Assembly: GCA_024760905.1 (NCBI GenBank)
Contig: CM045751.1
Coordinates: 12,823,501 to 12,887,500, forward strand
Length of the DNA: 64,000 nucleotides
DNA from: Plotosus lineatus
Taxonomy: Eukaryota; Chordata; Actinopteri; Siluriformes; Plotosidae
Reading direction: 5' to 3'
A program made the position numbers and the translations under genes. How positions within the stretch are numbered: the stretch's first letter is position 1; each line of letters opens with the position of its first letter. Shown here one piece after another: positions 10,790 through 22,255 of this stretch. The notes beneath the pieces were generated by a model that had not been told where the DNA came from, did no database searches, and worked only from the letters and a program-made list of their open reading frames with translations.

Positions 10790-11085
10790 GATGCAAGATT
10801 CTGTGATGCAGATATGTGCGGTGTTGGAAAAGTGTTTGTTTCTGTGAGTGTAAATGATCTCCTGCTCTCTGCATCTCTGCACAAACATCAGAAAGTTCTT
10901 TCTATCCCGTGGCTGTGTGGTGAACGCCATACAGAAGCTCTGATGCCCTACGCAGGTGGAATCACAGAGAGGGCCGAGTGTGGGCGGTGTGCTAAAAGGA
11001 AATCTCCACACGGACGCCCGATACACCTTTCCACCATGGTGGGCTGCATCTTTCAAACATCCTCCTCCAGAATATCCAATGGGGG
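10790..11085. repeat. Unclassified duplicated sequence, copy B
   Basis: Direct repeat of 4262-4550 (about 80% by eye), sharing TGTGATGCAGATA, GTAAATGA, GAAGCTCTGATGCCC and AAATCTCCACACGGAC. It begins only a few bases after the right end of T4 copy 2. It ends near GGGCTGCATCTTTCAAAC. Function unknown. Confidence 0.7.
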
Positions 11086-11355
11086 GGGAAAAAAAAAAAA
11101 AAAAGTTCATAACGCAGATTCTTTTTGGTTTATAAATAACTAAAAACAGGGTGAGCAACATATGGCATAAAAGTTTCATATCAGAATTATCCAACAAGTT
11201 ATTTCTATGAAACACTATGAATGAGAAAATAAAATAAGTTTGCGAGGCTTATAAATTCAGCTGATACAACTGATTCATATTTCTCATTCCATTTAATAAA
11301 TGTCTACCCAATTATACTTTAATTTTATAAGTAAAATGTTCACAAAAAAAAAAAA

Positions 11356-11566
11356 TCCCTGGTGTGGTGTTTCAGGCATGTCTAACCGGGAAGTGACCCC
11401 GGGGTCTACTTAGAATACGCTGGAGGGACGATGTCTCTCGGCTTGTCTGGGAACACCTGTGCGCATCCCCCCCCCCCCCCCCACAGTGAAGAGGCGAGGG
11501 ATGTCAGGACCCCTTTGCTTAGGTTGCTACCCCCATGACCAGATTCCGGATCAAGCGGAAGATGAA
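11356..11566 (+). mobile_element. LINE 3'-terminal fragment (ORF2 end plus tail)
   Basis: Matches 50735-51004: GGTGTGGTGTTTCAGGCATG, then CTCGGCTTGTCTGGGAACAC, then CGGATCAAGCGGAAGATGAA. In the better copy this encodes the C-terminus of a non-LTR retrotransposon polyprotein. A C15 run (about 11468-11482) interrupts it. Confidence 0.75.
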
Positions 11567-11658
11567 CAAAAATACTGGAACCATAAGCTATATTTCTTCA
11601 TTTATTGAGAATGAAGTATCTGTACAAAACTTCAGGTCAGTTTTTCATTCTTTTTTAC

Positions 11659-13141
11659 CTTCTGCAATTTTGTATCTTTTCCTTTCAGCTTTTCCCTTCA
11701 GGGGTCGCCACAGCAAATCATCTGCCTCCATCTCACCCTATCCTTTGCATCTTTCTCTTACACCAACGACCTTCATGTCCTCCTTCACCACATCCATTAA
11801 TCGTCTCTTTGGTCTTCCTCTAGGCCTTCTGCCTGGTAGTTCCAGCCTCGGCATCCTATTACCAATATACTCACTATCCCTCCTCTGTACATGTCCAAAC
11901 CATCTCAATCTAGCCTCTCTGACTTTGTCTCCAAAACATCTAACATGTGCTGTCCCTCTGACGTACTCATTTCTGATCCTATCCATCCTCGTTACTCCCA
12001 AAGAGAACCTCATTTTCATCTCTGCTACCTCCAGCTCTGCCTCCTGTCTGTTCCCCAGGGCCACTGTTTCGAAACCAGACAACATCGTTGGCCTCACACT
12101 TTTCCCTTCATTCTTGCCGATACCTTCCTATCACACATCACACCGGACACTTTTCTCCATCCATTCCAACCTGCCTGCACACGCTTCTCGACTTCTTTTC
12201 CACACTCTCCATTGCTCTGGATTGTTGAGCTTAAGTACTTAAAATCCTCCACCTTTCTTATTTCTGCTCCCTGTAATCTCACCGTTCCTCTTGGGTCCTT
12301 GTCATTCGTGCACATGTATTCTGTCTTACTGAGGCTAATCTTCATTCCCCTCCTTTCCAGGGCATACCTCCACCTCTCTAGATTTTCCTGCACTTGTTCT
12401 CTGCTCTCACTACAGATCACAATCTCATCTGCAAACATCATAGTCCATGGAGATTCTTGTCTCACCTCGTCTGTCAGCCTGTCCATCACCATAGCAAACA
12501 AGAAGGGGCTGAGAGCTGACCCTTGATGCAGTCCCACCTCCACCATGCACTCTTCTGTCACACCGACAGCACACCTCACCACTGTCTTACATCTCTCATA
12601 CATGTCCTGCACCACTCTAACATACTTCTCTGCCACTCCAGACTTCCTCATACAATACCACAGTTCTTCTCTCGGCACCCTGTCATATGCTTTCTCCAGA
12701 TCCACAAAGGCACAATGCAGCTCCTTCTGACCTTCTCTGTACTTCTCTATTAACATCCTCAAAGCAAACACTGCATCTGTGGCGCTCTTTCTTGACATGA
12801 AACCAAACTGTTGCTCACAAATGCTGACCTCTGCCCTTAGTCTAGCTTCCACTATTCTTTCCCATAACTTCATCGTATGGCTCATCAACTTTATCTCTCT
12901 GTCGTCCCCACAACTCTGCAAGTCTCCCTTGTTCTTAAAAATGGGCACCAGCACACTTCTCCTCCACTCCTCTGGCATCCTCTCACTCCAAGACCTTGTT
13001 GAATGTCCTTGTCAGAAAATCTACTGCTACCTCTCCTAGACACTTCCATACCTCCACAGGTATATCAGGACCAACTGCCTTTCCATTCTTCATCCTCTTC
13101 CATGCCCTTCTCACTTCACCCTTACTTCTGCAATTTTGTAT
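11659..13141 (-). mobile_element. RTE-type LINE, 5'-truncated, with 17-bp TSD
   Basis: The body (11676-13124) is flanked by identical CTTCTGCAATTTTGTAT at 11659-11675 and 13125-13141. The 3' end on the minus strand is GTGGCGACCCCTGAAGGGAA then AAGCTGAAAGGAAAAG, a typical RTE terminus without poly(A). The 5' end is cut within the reverse transcriptase, as is usual for target-primed insertion. Confidence 0.92.
11738..13120 (-). pseudogene. RTE-type reverse transcriptase pseudogene
   Basis: The product would copy LINE RNA into DNA at a nicked target. The relic opens near 13105 with an AVGPD.IPVEVWK block. A frameshift near 12980 follows, then a 294-codon frame (12978-12094) with RT motifs FVDLEKAYDRV (residues 91-101), HQGSALSP (151-158) and MFADEIVI (181-188). 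The last should contain the catalytic FADD; here the second aspartate is E (GAG). Another shift leads to the C-terminal frame at 12097-11738, with LRWFGHVQRRDSEYIGN and a basic PGRRPRGRPKRR stretch. Endonuclease and N-terminal RT parts are absent. It is inactive, by both truncation and the catalytic change. Confidence 0.92.
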
Positions 13142-13809
13142 GCCATCTTTTATTAGTAATTGTTGGTAATCACTGCCCTGTTGGTTTTCATCTATTTGAT
13201 TTACATTTTAGCTTTATTTTCTTTAACTATTCCTATATCCTTTAAAATTAAAAAATTGAAGTTGAAAGTGATTTGAGAGTCAGTGGAAATTTAGAAAATT
13301 TTGTAATTAGGTATTTTCATTGTGCTTTTAATTCTTAGTTTTGTTCACTTTCATAACTTTCACTTTAATCATTTTCTTTTTATCCCCAAAGCACTAGAGT
13401 TTATTTTTGATATAAAAAAAGGATCATTTTGCATGTCACAGCACAGCCACATCAGGAACGAGCAGGTTGGACAAACTTACTTCAGCTCAACCCGGGAAAC
13501 TTCACATGCGATTTCCCATCAGAACCAGACAACGTGTTAGCGGACAGTCAGTTGAACAACGACCTAAACTGCTCGTCAGTTACACTCAGGAACAGGTGGA
13601 GCTGCCCGACAGGATGTTATTTCTACAGGTAGAGTCTAATCATGACTGGCTTCAGTTTTGGATTAAGGCAGAAAAAGAAAAAAAATCCAAGCAATCAGAG
13701 TATAAATACTTAGACAAAAAATTAAAATAGAAACGGCTGGAAGTAAATAAATGAACAGAAAGCTAATTTTATTCCCCCAGAGATGCAAGGCTTCAGCAGT
13801 GCTGAATCA
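13142..13809. other. No feature recognised
   Basis: AT-rich flank. Short open frames around 13429-13730 do not resemble known proteins. Confidence 0.5.
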
Positions 13810-15010
13810 CATACCTGTCAAGTTGTACGGTTTTGGCGTAATTTGTACAAGTGAGCACTGATTTTTAAATGTGTACGCTGTACGTCCGAAATCTGTACGT
13901 TTTTCGATCATTTCGTCTTTTTTTTTTTAACTCCGTTTTTTGTGTCACCGTTTCGGTAAAGAGACGATACGCCGAATTGGTCTGTAGCCGTTTTCTCTCG
14001 AGAATCGCGCGTTGCGTTTATCGTCTGCTCTTTCCGACCACATGACCGCACTTTCACTTCCGCCATCATTCCCAGTTAGTTTTCGTGACTCGCAGTGGAT
14101 ACAGTTGATACAAACGTGATAACATGGATGGAACAGCTAAAAAGAAAAGGAAAACTAATGCCCACGGACGCCATCTACCAGAATGGCAGCCCGGAAGACC
14201 TTGAGAGAAGATGACACCATTCCCCCTGCAACAACAACAAAATTCTTCGAGGCTGTTAGAGGCTTTTATGAAGCTGTTGTCAAAAAGATGATTGATAAAT
14301 TTCCTTTTGAAGACAGCATTTTGAAAGACTTGGTAGTGCTGGAACCCAAAAAACAGTGTGACTATACCCATGTTGTGTCACTGAACAGGTCTCTTTCAGT
14401 GTATGTGGATGAAGAGCAACTCAAAGAGGAATGGGATGATTACCAGTTCTTGGTGATGGACATGACTACAGAAATGTACTCTGGGGACTGTGACAAATAC
14501 TGGGCCAATATTTTGAAACAAGTCACTCCTCTTGGACACATCAGGTTCCCACAGATGAAGGTATTGTTTTCAAGTCTCCTTTGTCTACCACACAGCAATG
14601 CAGACAGTGAACGTGCATTTTTACATGTCCGAAAGATCAACACGGAGTACAGGAAATCTCTTGGAGTGGACACACTTACAAATTACCTTCAAGTCAAACT
14701 TAATTGCGAGCTCAAGTGCCATGAAGTGAAGCCATCAAAAGAAATGATTGAAAGTGCCAAAAGTGCTACATATAGTTATAATAAAGATCACTGTTAAATT
14801 TTCTTAATCATGCAGCTGAAGATATTACTCTTATTTGATTGCACCAGGTTATATGTTACAACATTATTTTTAATATAATATGAATTTATTGGTAGAGTTT
14901 AATTTTTGTTTCATATTGCACGCGATAAGACGCGTAAGATTAGTTGCTATTTTGTAAGGGCATAAGTAGCCATTTGTAAGATCGCCAACGGCCTAGGGTT
15001 GACAGGTATG
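13810..15010 (+). mobile_element. hAT transposon, internally deleted
   Basis: The element starts CATACCTGTCAA and ends with the exact inverted complement TTGACAGGTATG, a 12-bp terminal repeat, with more similarity just inside (TTGGCG on both sides). GAATCA flanks both ends (13804-13809, 15011-15016), shorter than the usual 8-bp hAT duplication and perhaps eroded. At 1.2 kb it holds only the start and the C-terminal third of a transposase. Confidence 0.85.
14183..14797 (+). pseudogene. hAT transposase C-terminal dimerisation domain
   Basis: A 204-codon open frame carries the hAT C-terminal dimerisation signature: FPQMKVLFSSLLCLPHSNAD at residues 122-141, then SERAF (142-146) and YRKSLGVDTLTNYLQVKL (156-173). 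In hAT transposases this region dimerises the enzyme and contributes to the catalytic core. The RNase H-like catalytic centre is missing. The original N-terminus appears to survive as a separate 26-codon frame at 14124-14204, starting MDGTAKKKRK with a basic nuclear-localisation-like cluster, in a different frame. A central deletion joined the two. The domain frame is intact, so it may be a recent deletion derivative rather than an old relic. Confidence 0.85.
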
Positions 15011-15075
15011 GAATCATAAGAATGTATTACATGAGCAGAGTTTGATGCAAGTGGTTTTTTGGGGATAACTAACAA

Positions 15076-15365
15076 CTTTTGCCCAACAGCGAGGTGGCTC
15101 ATCCTCCACTTAATCCAGGGGTCGGGTCACGAGGGTTGCAGCTGAAGCAATGAGGTCCAGGTGTCCCTCTCCCCAGCCATGCTCCGGGGGCAAGGCCAGA
15201 CTACACTCTAGACAGCTCGCTAGGCCATTGCACGGCAGAAACACGCTCAAGGCTTTTCAGCAATGGGTCTTTGACATGAATGTCACACCATAGACCACAA
15301 GTGACGTGGCTGGCCTTTGATAACCCAGTTTGGTGCACTGGGGTGGTGGTGGTGGTGGTGGGGGG
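15076..15365 (-). mobile_element. SINE S1 joined to a LINE 3' tail
   Basis: Reading down the minus strand, the S1 body (GGGTTATCAAAGGCCAGCC, then GCGTGTTTCTGCCGTG) passes into GGCTGGGGAGAGGG and GTGACCCGACCCCTGGATTA. The latter matches the LINE 3' end at 50910-50985, not the usual S1 'M' tail. The head is lost in a GGT/G tract at 15343-15377. Confidence 0.65.
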
Positions 15366-15377
15366 GGGGGGGGGGGT
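15343..15377. repeat. (GGT)n plus poly(G) tract
   Basis: Six or so GGT units run into about 17 G, at the position where S1 copies carry their internal C/G homopolymer. Confidence 0.85.
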
Positions 15378-18300
15378 AAACACTGTTTCACACCTTTGTG
15401 ATGAATTTACAAGTGTGGCTGTAGTTTCTCAATCAAGACAAATACATGTGAGCTCCCAGCGCATCTAGTACAGAACTTGAGTCGTGTCTCAGTTGTCTCT
15501 CTGAACCCTTTTTCGATTTTGGGTCATCCAATACAGAAACCCAAGGAAAATCTAACTAAAATGATTGTTTTTAATATTACAATTTTTATTAGGACTGATG
15601 CAGGCAAACTGCAGCACAGAAAGGTGCAGAGCATAAAAGCTGTGAAAGTTTGTTTGTATAGTTTATGGAAAGGAAATGAAGCTTTCAGACCTCAAAACAG
15701 ACTTCTGTTTGAGCTGTGGCTCAAATGAGAGAATCCCACAAGACATTCATTTTTAAACAATGATTCTGCCTGCCAAGTGCCCGTGAAACACTGCGAGGCT
15801 CTGTTTGTTTCAAGTATCCACTCAATATTGTGTTTCAATTCTAAGATCAGACTACAGTATTAATGTGTCATATATACTAATGAATATTACCTACCTCCAT
15901 ATTTAGGCTCATGCCTAAAACAAACTCAATGTGATAATTTATCAGGGGTATTGATCCAAAATGTCAAATTCAACAAACTCCCTGCATTACAATATTTATT
16001 CCTTCTCTCAAACCATTTAGTATCATCTACCTTATATTCAGTAAATTGTTCAGTCCCACTTTTTTTTTTTTTTTTTTTTTTTAAATCATGTACAAAAGAT
16101 CATAATCCCCAAATTCAGATGTCAAACATTCTGAAAAAGTTTAAACCATCTTAAGATTTAGACATGGTCTGAAAGTGGACATCTGAAGCTATTGTTACAA
16201 GAGTAGCACTGCATCAACTTCAGCACTGCAAGAGAAAAATCTCCACTTCGGTCCAGAGCGAAAGCAAGTTAGTTAGTATCCTTTTTAGCACCTTTCACTC
16301 CAATTTCTGCACCCATTTATCAAACTTGTAAATTTAATGATTTCATGTTCCATGATGTTTCTGTTCTGCGAAATTTCCCTGCCTTAGAGTTCAATTAAGC
16401 ATTTTTATTCTGAGCAGTGGTGTCAGACTTTTTGATATTCAATATTGTTATATCAAATCCTTTTTTCATTGGCAGGTTTCCCCATCATGTGGTTTACAAT
16501 AATGGCACAGAAACGTGACAACCGCCCGACCATCCAAGTCGTGCTCCGTGCCTCACGCACGAGCACCATTAAGAAATCCTTGTGATGGACTAAAACTTCC
16601 AGTCAGAGTCCAAGAGTGATGACCAAAATATTCTAACTGGCAATTACTTCATTAATCAGAGAGCATGCAACTCGATTATATTTTGTCGACTACTTTTCTT
16701 CCCCCTTTGGTCAGTTCAGAGGGAGGCCACGAGTGCCAATGCCCATGTTTGACAAAAAATAGTAACTCGCGGAATTTCTAATTAAAAATGTGCATTATTT
16801 TCACATGAACACCACAATCGATTTTCATACATCCATGAGTCAAAGCCCTTCAGAAAATCAACTCCAGCACTGCTTTCTATTCAGAAATCAATTTATCACA
16901 GACACTGGGTGCCAGCAATACCAGTCACCCGATCGTGCTACACAAGCAATACCTACCATACTACTTGAGTATTTAATAGGTTTTATTTGATGTAACCAAA
17001 TCACACTGCAGAATGAGTAATTAGAAACTAAACATAAACTACACATGTTCTCTTAAACCTGACTGGCTACGTTTCCATTTCGCCCACAATAACCCTGTGG
17101 CCTGAATTTATTTTTTTTTGGCCTCACCTTATGAGAAGTGTGACGGTGTTTTTACATCCCTGTCACACTAACACAAAGGAGGCCGCAGCACAAAATATGA
17201 AAATATGTACAGTACTTAAAATGCAAACAAGTTAAACACTGCAGAGAGAGCAGAATCCACGCAGCTCCAAGATCAACTCAAGAGCAGAAATTGTCCAATT
17301 TTCACATAATGAGAAACAAAAAGTGTAGCTTCTGTTTCTGTCAATTCAATCGCACAGTGCATGGTGGCAGTGAAATATTAAACCTGGACAGCGTCTGTTC
17401 CACTGATCCTAGTCCATCAAAGACACATTGCGAAGTTAAAACCATTGCAGATCCGCCATTTGTTTGCTCTGAATTAACAGCTTACTTTTGTTCGGGTAAA
17501 GGAGGGAAGGGGGGGGGGGGGGACTCAACAGTACTTTGCTTTTTCTCTGCTCTTTGGTGGTGATATTGTGTCTAAAGCTGAGCATGACATGTAACCAACA
17601 CTAATCCTCGGCAGACTATTTTGGAAAGGAAATAAGAGAAGCATGAATAGCCAGATGTTACTTGTGGATAAGCAGGGCTGATGAGATCTGTACCATTTTG
17701 AGTATTGAACTGAAACTGCTGTTCTTAGATTTACAGTCTCCGTACTTTGAACAGAATGGCGTAAAACGCCAAACATCCAGTGAGGAGCACAGCTGTAAAC
17801 ACTGTTCATGAGGACGATCACAAGAATTTAACATTACACTAGATCATTTTCACCAGTCTTGCAAATGGCTCAGCCTCAATCAATAGCCTTCTGGTGGACT
17901 GTAGGATCTGCCTCCAGTTGGAGCAAACCATTGAGCAGGGATTTCCAGTTGTGAGATCACACCCAAGGAACTTCGAGGTCAATGCCCAGCATCTTAGATT
18001 CAACTTTTGGATCTCGAGTTGTTGGGTGTCCAAAGTCAAAGGAGCCTCAGAAGCCTATCTTCTCACATTTGCACCACGTGCCCAAAGTAAAGTCATATTT
18101 AGCTTTTAAGTGCTAAATTCACAAGAGAATAAGACGCATGATTAGAGAGAGGGGCAGGGCTTCCATTGCATCATACTGAACAGCTCAAAATACCCATACA
18201 TTTGCTAATCGTCCCAGTTATGCTTAAGGGTAGGAGGTTCAATCCCCGAGTTCACCCCTTACGAATAGAGTTCGAAATTAAGGTAATTAATTCCTGTCCA

Positions 18301-19068
18301 CAATGGCAGGGAAACATTTCATCTCTATTATGAGAAGGTGATCACATGTCTGGTCATTTTTGACTGCCAAGAAATGAACCATGAGACCTCAGAACTGCTG
18401 TGTGATACACCACCAAGATGGTAAATAACTCCGAAATAAAGTTTATACTCACCAATGAACTGGGAAAAAAAAAAAAGATAGGAAAAAGTAGCGAGGCATC
18501 AGCTCGAAGACAGGAGAAATTCAGGCATCCTGCCACTCATCGATTAAAAAGTCAGAGCAGAACAAGGAAATATTTTCCCTTCAGTGGGTGTGATTTCTAG
18601 AGTATTCTGCTTTGTTTGGTTTTTACATCTCCACATCCTCATATCCTTCCTTCAACCCCCCCCCCCCCCCTTCCCATCACACTCTTGTATCCTCAGAGAA
18701 TTGTTTGAAAGCAGTAGGAACTTTAACATAGTAGAATCGCAGAAGAATCAATAAGGATGTAGTATAATATTCGTAGAAGCAAAGAACATGGTAGAATTGT
18801 GTGGTGCGGTATTTATAAGAACCAGGCAGATGCAGCGAAAACATGGGAAGTGCATCGTGTGATCTGATACATCATACGGTCTTAACAGATTTCACTGAAA
18901 ACAGTACATTTAACCCCTTATGTTCATTTAAAGGAAAATTATAAAAATCAGTTAAACTTGATCAGTTTTCTAAAATTTGTTTACATAATGAGTTGATCAC
19001 ATGGAAACAATTTTAAAATTTACATTTATGGCATTCAGCCAAACTGGAACAATTGGCAAAACAGAATA
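15378..19068. other. Long stretch without recognised genes
   Basis: Contains poly(T) at about 16060-16081, poly(G) at 17508-17522 and poly(C) at 18657-18670. Small open frames (for example 17894-18109 on the plus strand) match nothing I know. No exon-like frame with good splice sites was seen. Confidence 0.45.
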
Positions 19069-19277
19069 GAAATGAGGTCCTGCCCCAAGTGGAGGAGTTC
19101 AAGTAGCTCGGGATCTTGTTCGAGTGAGGGTTCACAATGGATCGGGAGGTGGATCGCTACAGCGTCTGCTTTAAAGCGCCGTTTGTACCAGTCCATTGTC
19201 GTGAAGAGGGAGCTGAACCACGAGGCAATTTACCAGTCGACCTACATTCCAATCCTCACGACCTTTGGATCGTGAAC
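19069..19277 (+). mobile_element. LINE ORF2 fragment
   Basis: Decoded in mixed frames it gives QVEEFK..GILF-like and SIVVKRELNHEAIYQSTYIP, the C-terminal ORF2 region shared with the LINE at 29222-29790 and 50735-51004. It ends at ILTTFGS without its 3' tail. Confidence 0.75.
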
Positions 19278-19282
19278 AGTTA

Positions 19283-19415
19283 CAGCAATTGGTGGACACT
19301 TATCCAGAGCACCTTATTTTTATAAGACTGTTAAGGGTTAAGGGCCCAGCAGTGGTGACTGAACAGCTGACCTTCGGATCAGTAACCCTCTCACCTTAAC
19401 AACGCCACTCACTAG
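19283..19415 (-). mobile_element. SINE S3 fragment
   Basis: Reverse-strand match to 47106-47275: ACTTATCCAGAG, GGGTTAAGGGCCCAGCAGTGG and GACCTTCGGATCAGTAACCC (tRNA-like head side). Confidence 0.65.
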
Positions 19416-19483
19416 GTTTAGAGACACGTTATACAAATCAGTTGTAAAAAGACCAAAAATTAAATTCATTTTCTGACCCACTT

Positions 19484-19768
19484 CATCCAAATTAGGGTTG
19501 TGGGGAGACCGGCACCCATCTCGGCCAACTTCGAGTGAGGCCGGTACACCCTGAACAGCTCACCAGGCCATCACAGGGCTAACAACCATTCATACCTAGG
19601 GAAGAATTCAAACAGCCAATTAACCCCCTCTGCACGTTTTTGGACTGTGGGAGGAAACTGGAGTATCCGGAGGAAACCTATGCAAGCTCCACACAAATGC
19701 CCAGCCTGGGAATCGAACCCAGCCCTTCTTACCGTGAGGTGGACATGTAACCACGACGCCACTGACGC
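19484..19768 (-). mobile_element. SINE S2, nearly complete
   Basis: Reverse-strand copy. The tail is at left (AATTAGGGTTGTGGGGAGAC, then CATCTCGGCCAAC). The body has TTTTTGGACTGTGGGAGGAA. The tRNA-like head at right has B box complement GGGAATCGAACCCAG, and the GTGGCGTCGTGGTTACATG head end on the minus strand. Confidence 0.85.
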
Positions 19769-21546
19769 TCGATAGTTAATTAAAATATTAAATTCAAATT
19801 TTGTTCGTCACTAACTTTAATGCAAATTTTAAGTAAAAATAAAAAAAAAAATGTTAAATCTATTTTAGGAGGAGTCCAAGGACGGAACACATTGAACATG
19901 AGAAGTGTGCATGGTAAAATGAGGGAACATGTTAGATGCAGGGAGAACGACAGTTTAAAGGGTGTCGTATGAGTATCGTTACCGTGCCAAGGCCCACAAT
20001 AGACTAAACTGCTTTTTTGTACGGATCTGATCAACTGTGAGCCTCATTTAGGACCCCGCAGCATCGAGTACTGGAACTTATTGCAAATAGCAGAGGTGGC
20101 TTTGTGACGACACCTCCATTCTTACGTTTCTTACCATTTGAGACGCCAACAAAACAGCACAAGACTGCAGATCTGAACAGCTTCAACAGTTGTACAAGAA
20201 TAAAACATTTCATCTGGCACTTTATTACTTGTCCGGTTTTTGGTTTGGAGAAAAGAAAGGAAGAGGAAAAAAAAAAAAAAAAAAAAGCGCCCCTCCCGTT
20301 TCATTTGGTTAACGCCGAGTTGCGCAAAACGAACGGCTTTATTTTATTGTGTGTGTAATGGGCCTTGGGACAGTGCTGAGTAATCTACATAAGAAATGAG
20401 ACATAAAAGTCTAACAATAATGCAAACACTGCAGGTGTGCTGGTAAAACAAGAGGAACCTTGTTTCCGAATGCAGCAGCTCTCACATTGAGTTATGCTTG
20501 TACTTGATTTCGCAACACACTGCAATCATTATGTTTGTGCGAGCGCTGGAGAGAGACCAAGACGCTTTGCTTCATTAAAATGCCATGAATTTCAGGAAAA
20601 CAGTACGGCTTCGTTGTGCTGCAGTGCCTCCTCTTCATCGGCACCTCGGCTTGTTATGAAATCTGTTCGCTGACTGCGGAGGCTGTAAATGACATTATGA
20701 ACGCAGATGAGAGTCGGAGCCATGTCGGAACGCACTTCACTATCCAAATAGTGTTTTAATTTTTCAGGATGGAAACATTCCATCAATTCAGTTACACTTA
20801 ACACAATCTGGAACCATCATCAGGGAACAATTCTAAACAAGACTTTCGATTGTAGCTTTCAAGTTTTACAACTTGCCATATCTTAAATGCCGACTTTAGT
20901 AATTGAAATGTCAAGCAGGAAAACTTTACATTGAAAGAGCGATCATTTTTTCCAAAAAAAATGTCAGTACTCCGGGAACACAAAGCTGAATCAAAGTGAG
21001 ATGATCCACACATGACGCAGATGAGGTCCTGGGGTAAATGTACATGATTTTAATTGCATCCAGATCACCCATGTTGATGTTCTGTGTCCTCGTCCTCTAA
21101 AAATTTAAATCAAATTCGGCACTTGGCGGATTGTTTCAATCTTGGTATCCACATGTCTGACATTCTATTCGGATGCAACCGCTCACTAGGAATGACTGAT
21201 ACTAACCACTAAATACACTTGGGCTTCTTTGATGGCATGAATCCAAACAGAACCCGACAGTATAGACAGACAACCCTTCCCCCACCATGACCACCCCCCA
21301 AAAAAAAGCCTCAGATTTGCCCAAGTCACAAGATCTAGAGGTCTCAAAATCTATGAAAATTGCTCATCCCACAATTTAAAAAAGTTTGTATTTTCACATA
21401 GTATGTACTAAAACTAAGCATAAAAACATTTACATTGCATGGTTTACTTACATTTCATCAACCAGGAATTAACAAGGTCAAGTTACCATATGAATGAACT
21501 GACCGACAGATCTTGTTAATTCTTGGTTAATAATTTGTGTAATGTT
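19769..21546. other. No gene recognised
   Basis: Includes an A20-type run at about 20267-20286. The minus-strand frame at 20592-20804 (70 codons) is open, but I cannot relate it to any family. Confidence 0.45.
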
Positions 21547-21548
21547 TA

Positions 21549-22255
21549 CACACCTCCCCAACTTGCATTATTTATTTGGCCGTCCAGAACCGAACTAGGA
21601 TGCAAGTTGTTACTGCATGTTCCAGTGACGTATGACATTCATACTGTACTATACATCCATAAATACCATTACCGCATCTCAAAACACCCCTAAATCAATT
21701 ATAAACATATTGTAATAAACAATATTAATTTAAAATTAAATTCAAGCAAAATAATTTCAAATAAAGAATGTTAAAGGTTATATTCGATTAAAATCTATCC
21801 ACGATGCAATATTTCTGCTCGTAAATGGTTCCGATGGTTGGCAGAGCCATTTGGAAGAACCGTGCAACATTTCACGCGTTTTTCCACCAGCATCAATTTT
21901 TCTTGATAGCCATCTTCGTTTCTAACGGAGATGGCTTGCCGCTTTTTCTGATTACCACCATTACTAGTAGGCTTACGCTTCTGACCAACCATATTTGCCG
22001 AGGGTTACAAAAGTCCGCAACACCGTGTAAACACAATGTCTTAACACAAGGGTAACACGTGATGAACTGGGAAGGTGCACATTCAATCGGTCATTTGTAA
22101 ACAACGGACGCAGCGTCATACTGAAATAGTGCATTATGTCAGCTTATGACATAAGTACGTCTCGTACTACAGAGAGCACGCTAAACTCAATTTGGCATTT
22201 TTATGTAAAATTGAAAAACACGTAAAATGAATGAACGCAAGTCGGGGAGCGTCTG
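21549..22255 (-). mobile_element. T2 MITE (Tigger-like), copy 1
   Basis: TA-flanked (21547-21548, 22256-22257). The ends are eroded left (CACACCTCCCCAACTTGC) and right (GCAAGTCGGGGAGCGTCTG). Interior marks shared with the other T2 copies include CATAAATACCATTACC and CCCCTAAATCAAT. It holds a short transposase N-terminus relic. Confidence 0.8.
21795..21992 (-). pseudogene. Tigger-type transposase N-terminus relic
   Basis: A 65-codon frame begins MVGQKRKPTSNGGNQKKRQA and continues with ISVRNEDGYQEKLMLVEKR, which resembles the start of Tigger/jerky-type transposases (lysine-rich leader followed by the first helix of the CENP-B-type DNA-binding domain). The frame is lost afterwards, and no catalytic domain follows within the 0.7-kb element. 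The same leader (MVGHKRKPTS) is visible in T2 copy 3 at 32293-32322. Confidence 0.7.

Noticed and set aside
11535..12526. Long plus-strand frames of 235 and 211 codons
   Set aside because: They are antisense to the RTE reverse transcriptase on the minus strand and serine/leucine-rich; no independent coding evidence.
20592..21013. Minus-strand frames of 70-71 codons as possible exons
   Set aside because: No similarity recognised, no supporting splice sites, and no continuation of the galnt18 stem sequence.
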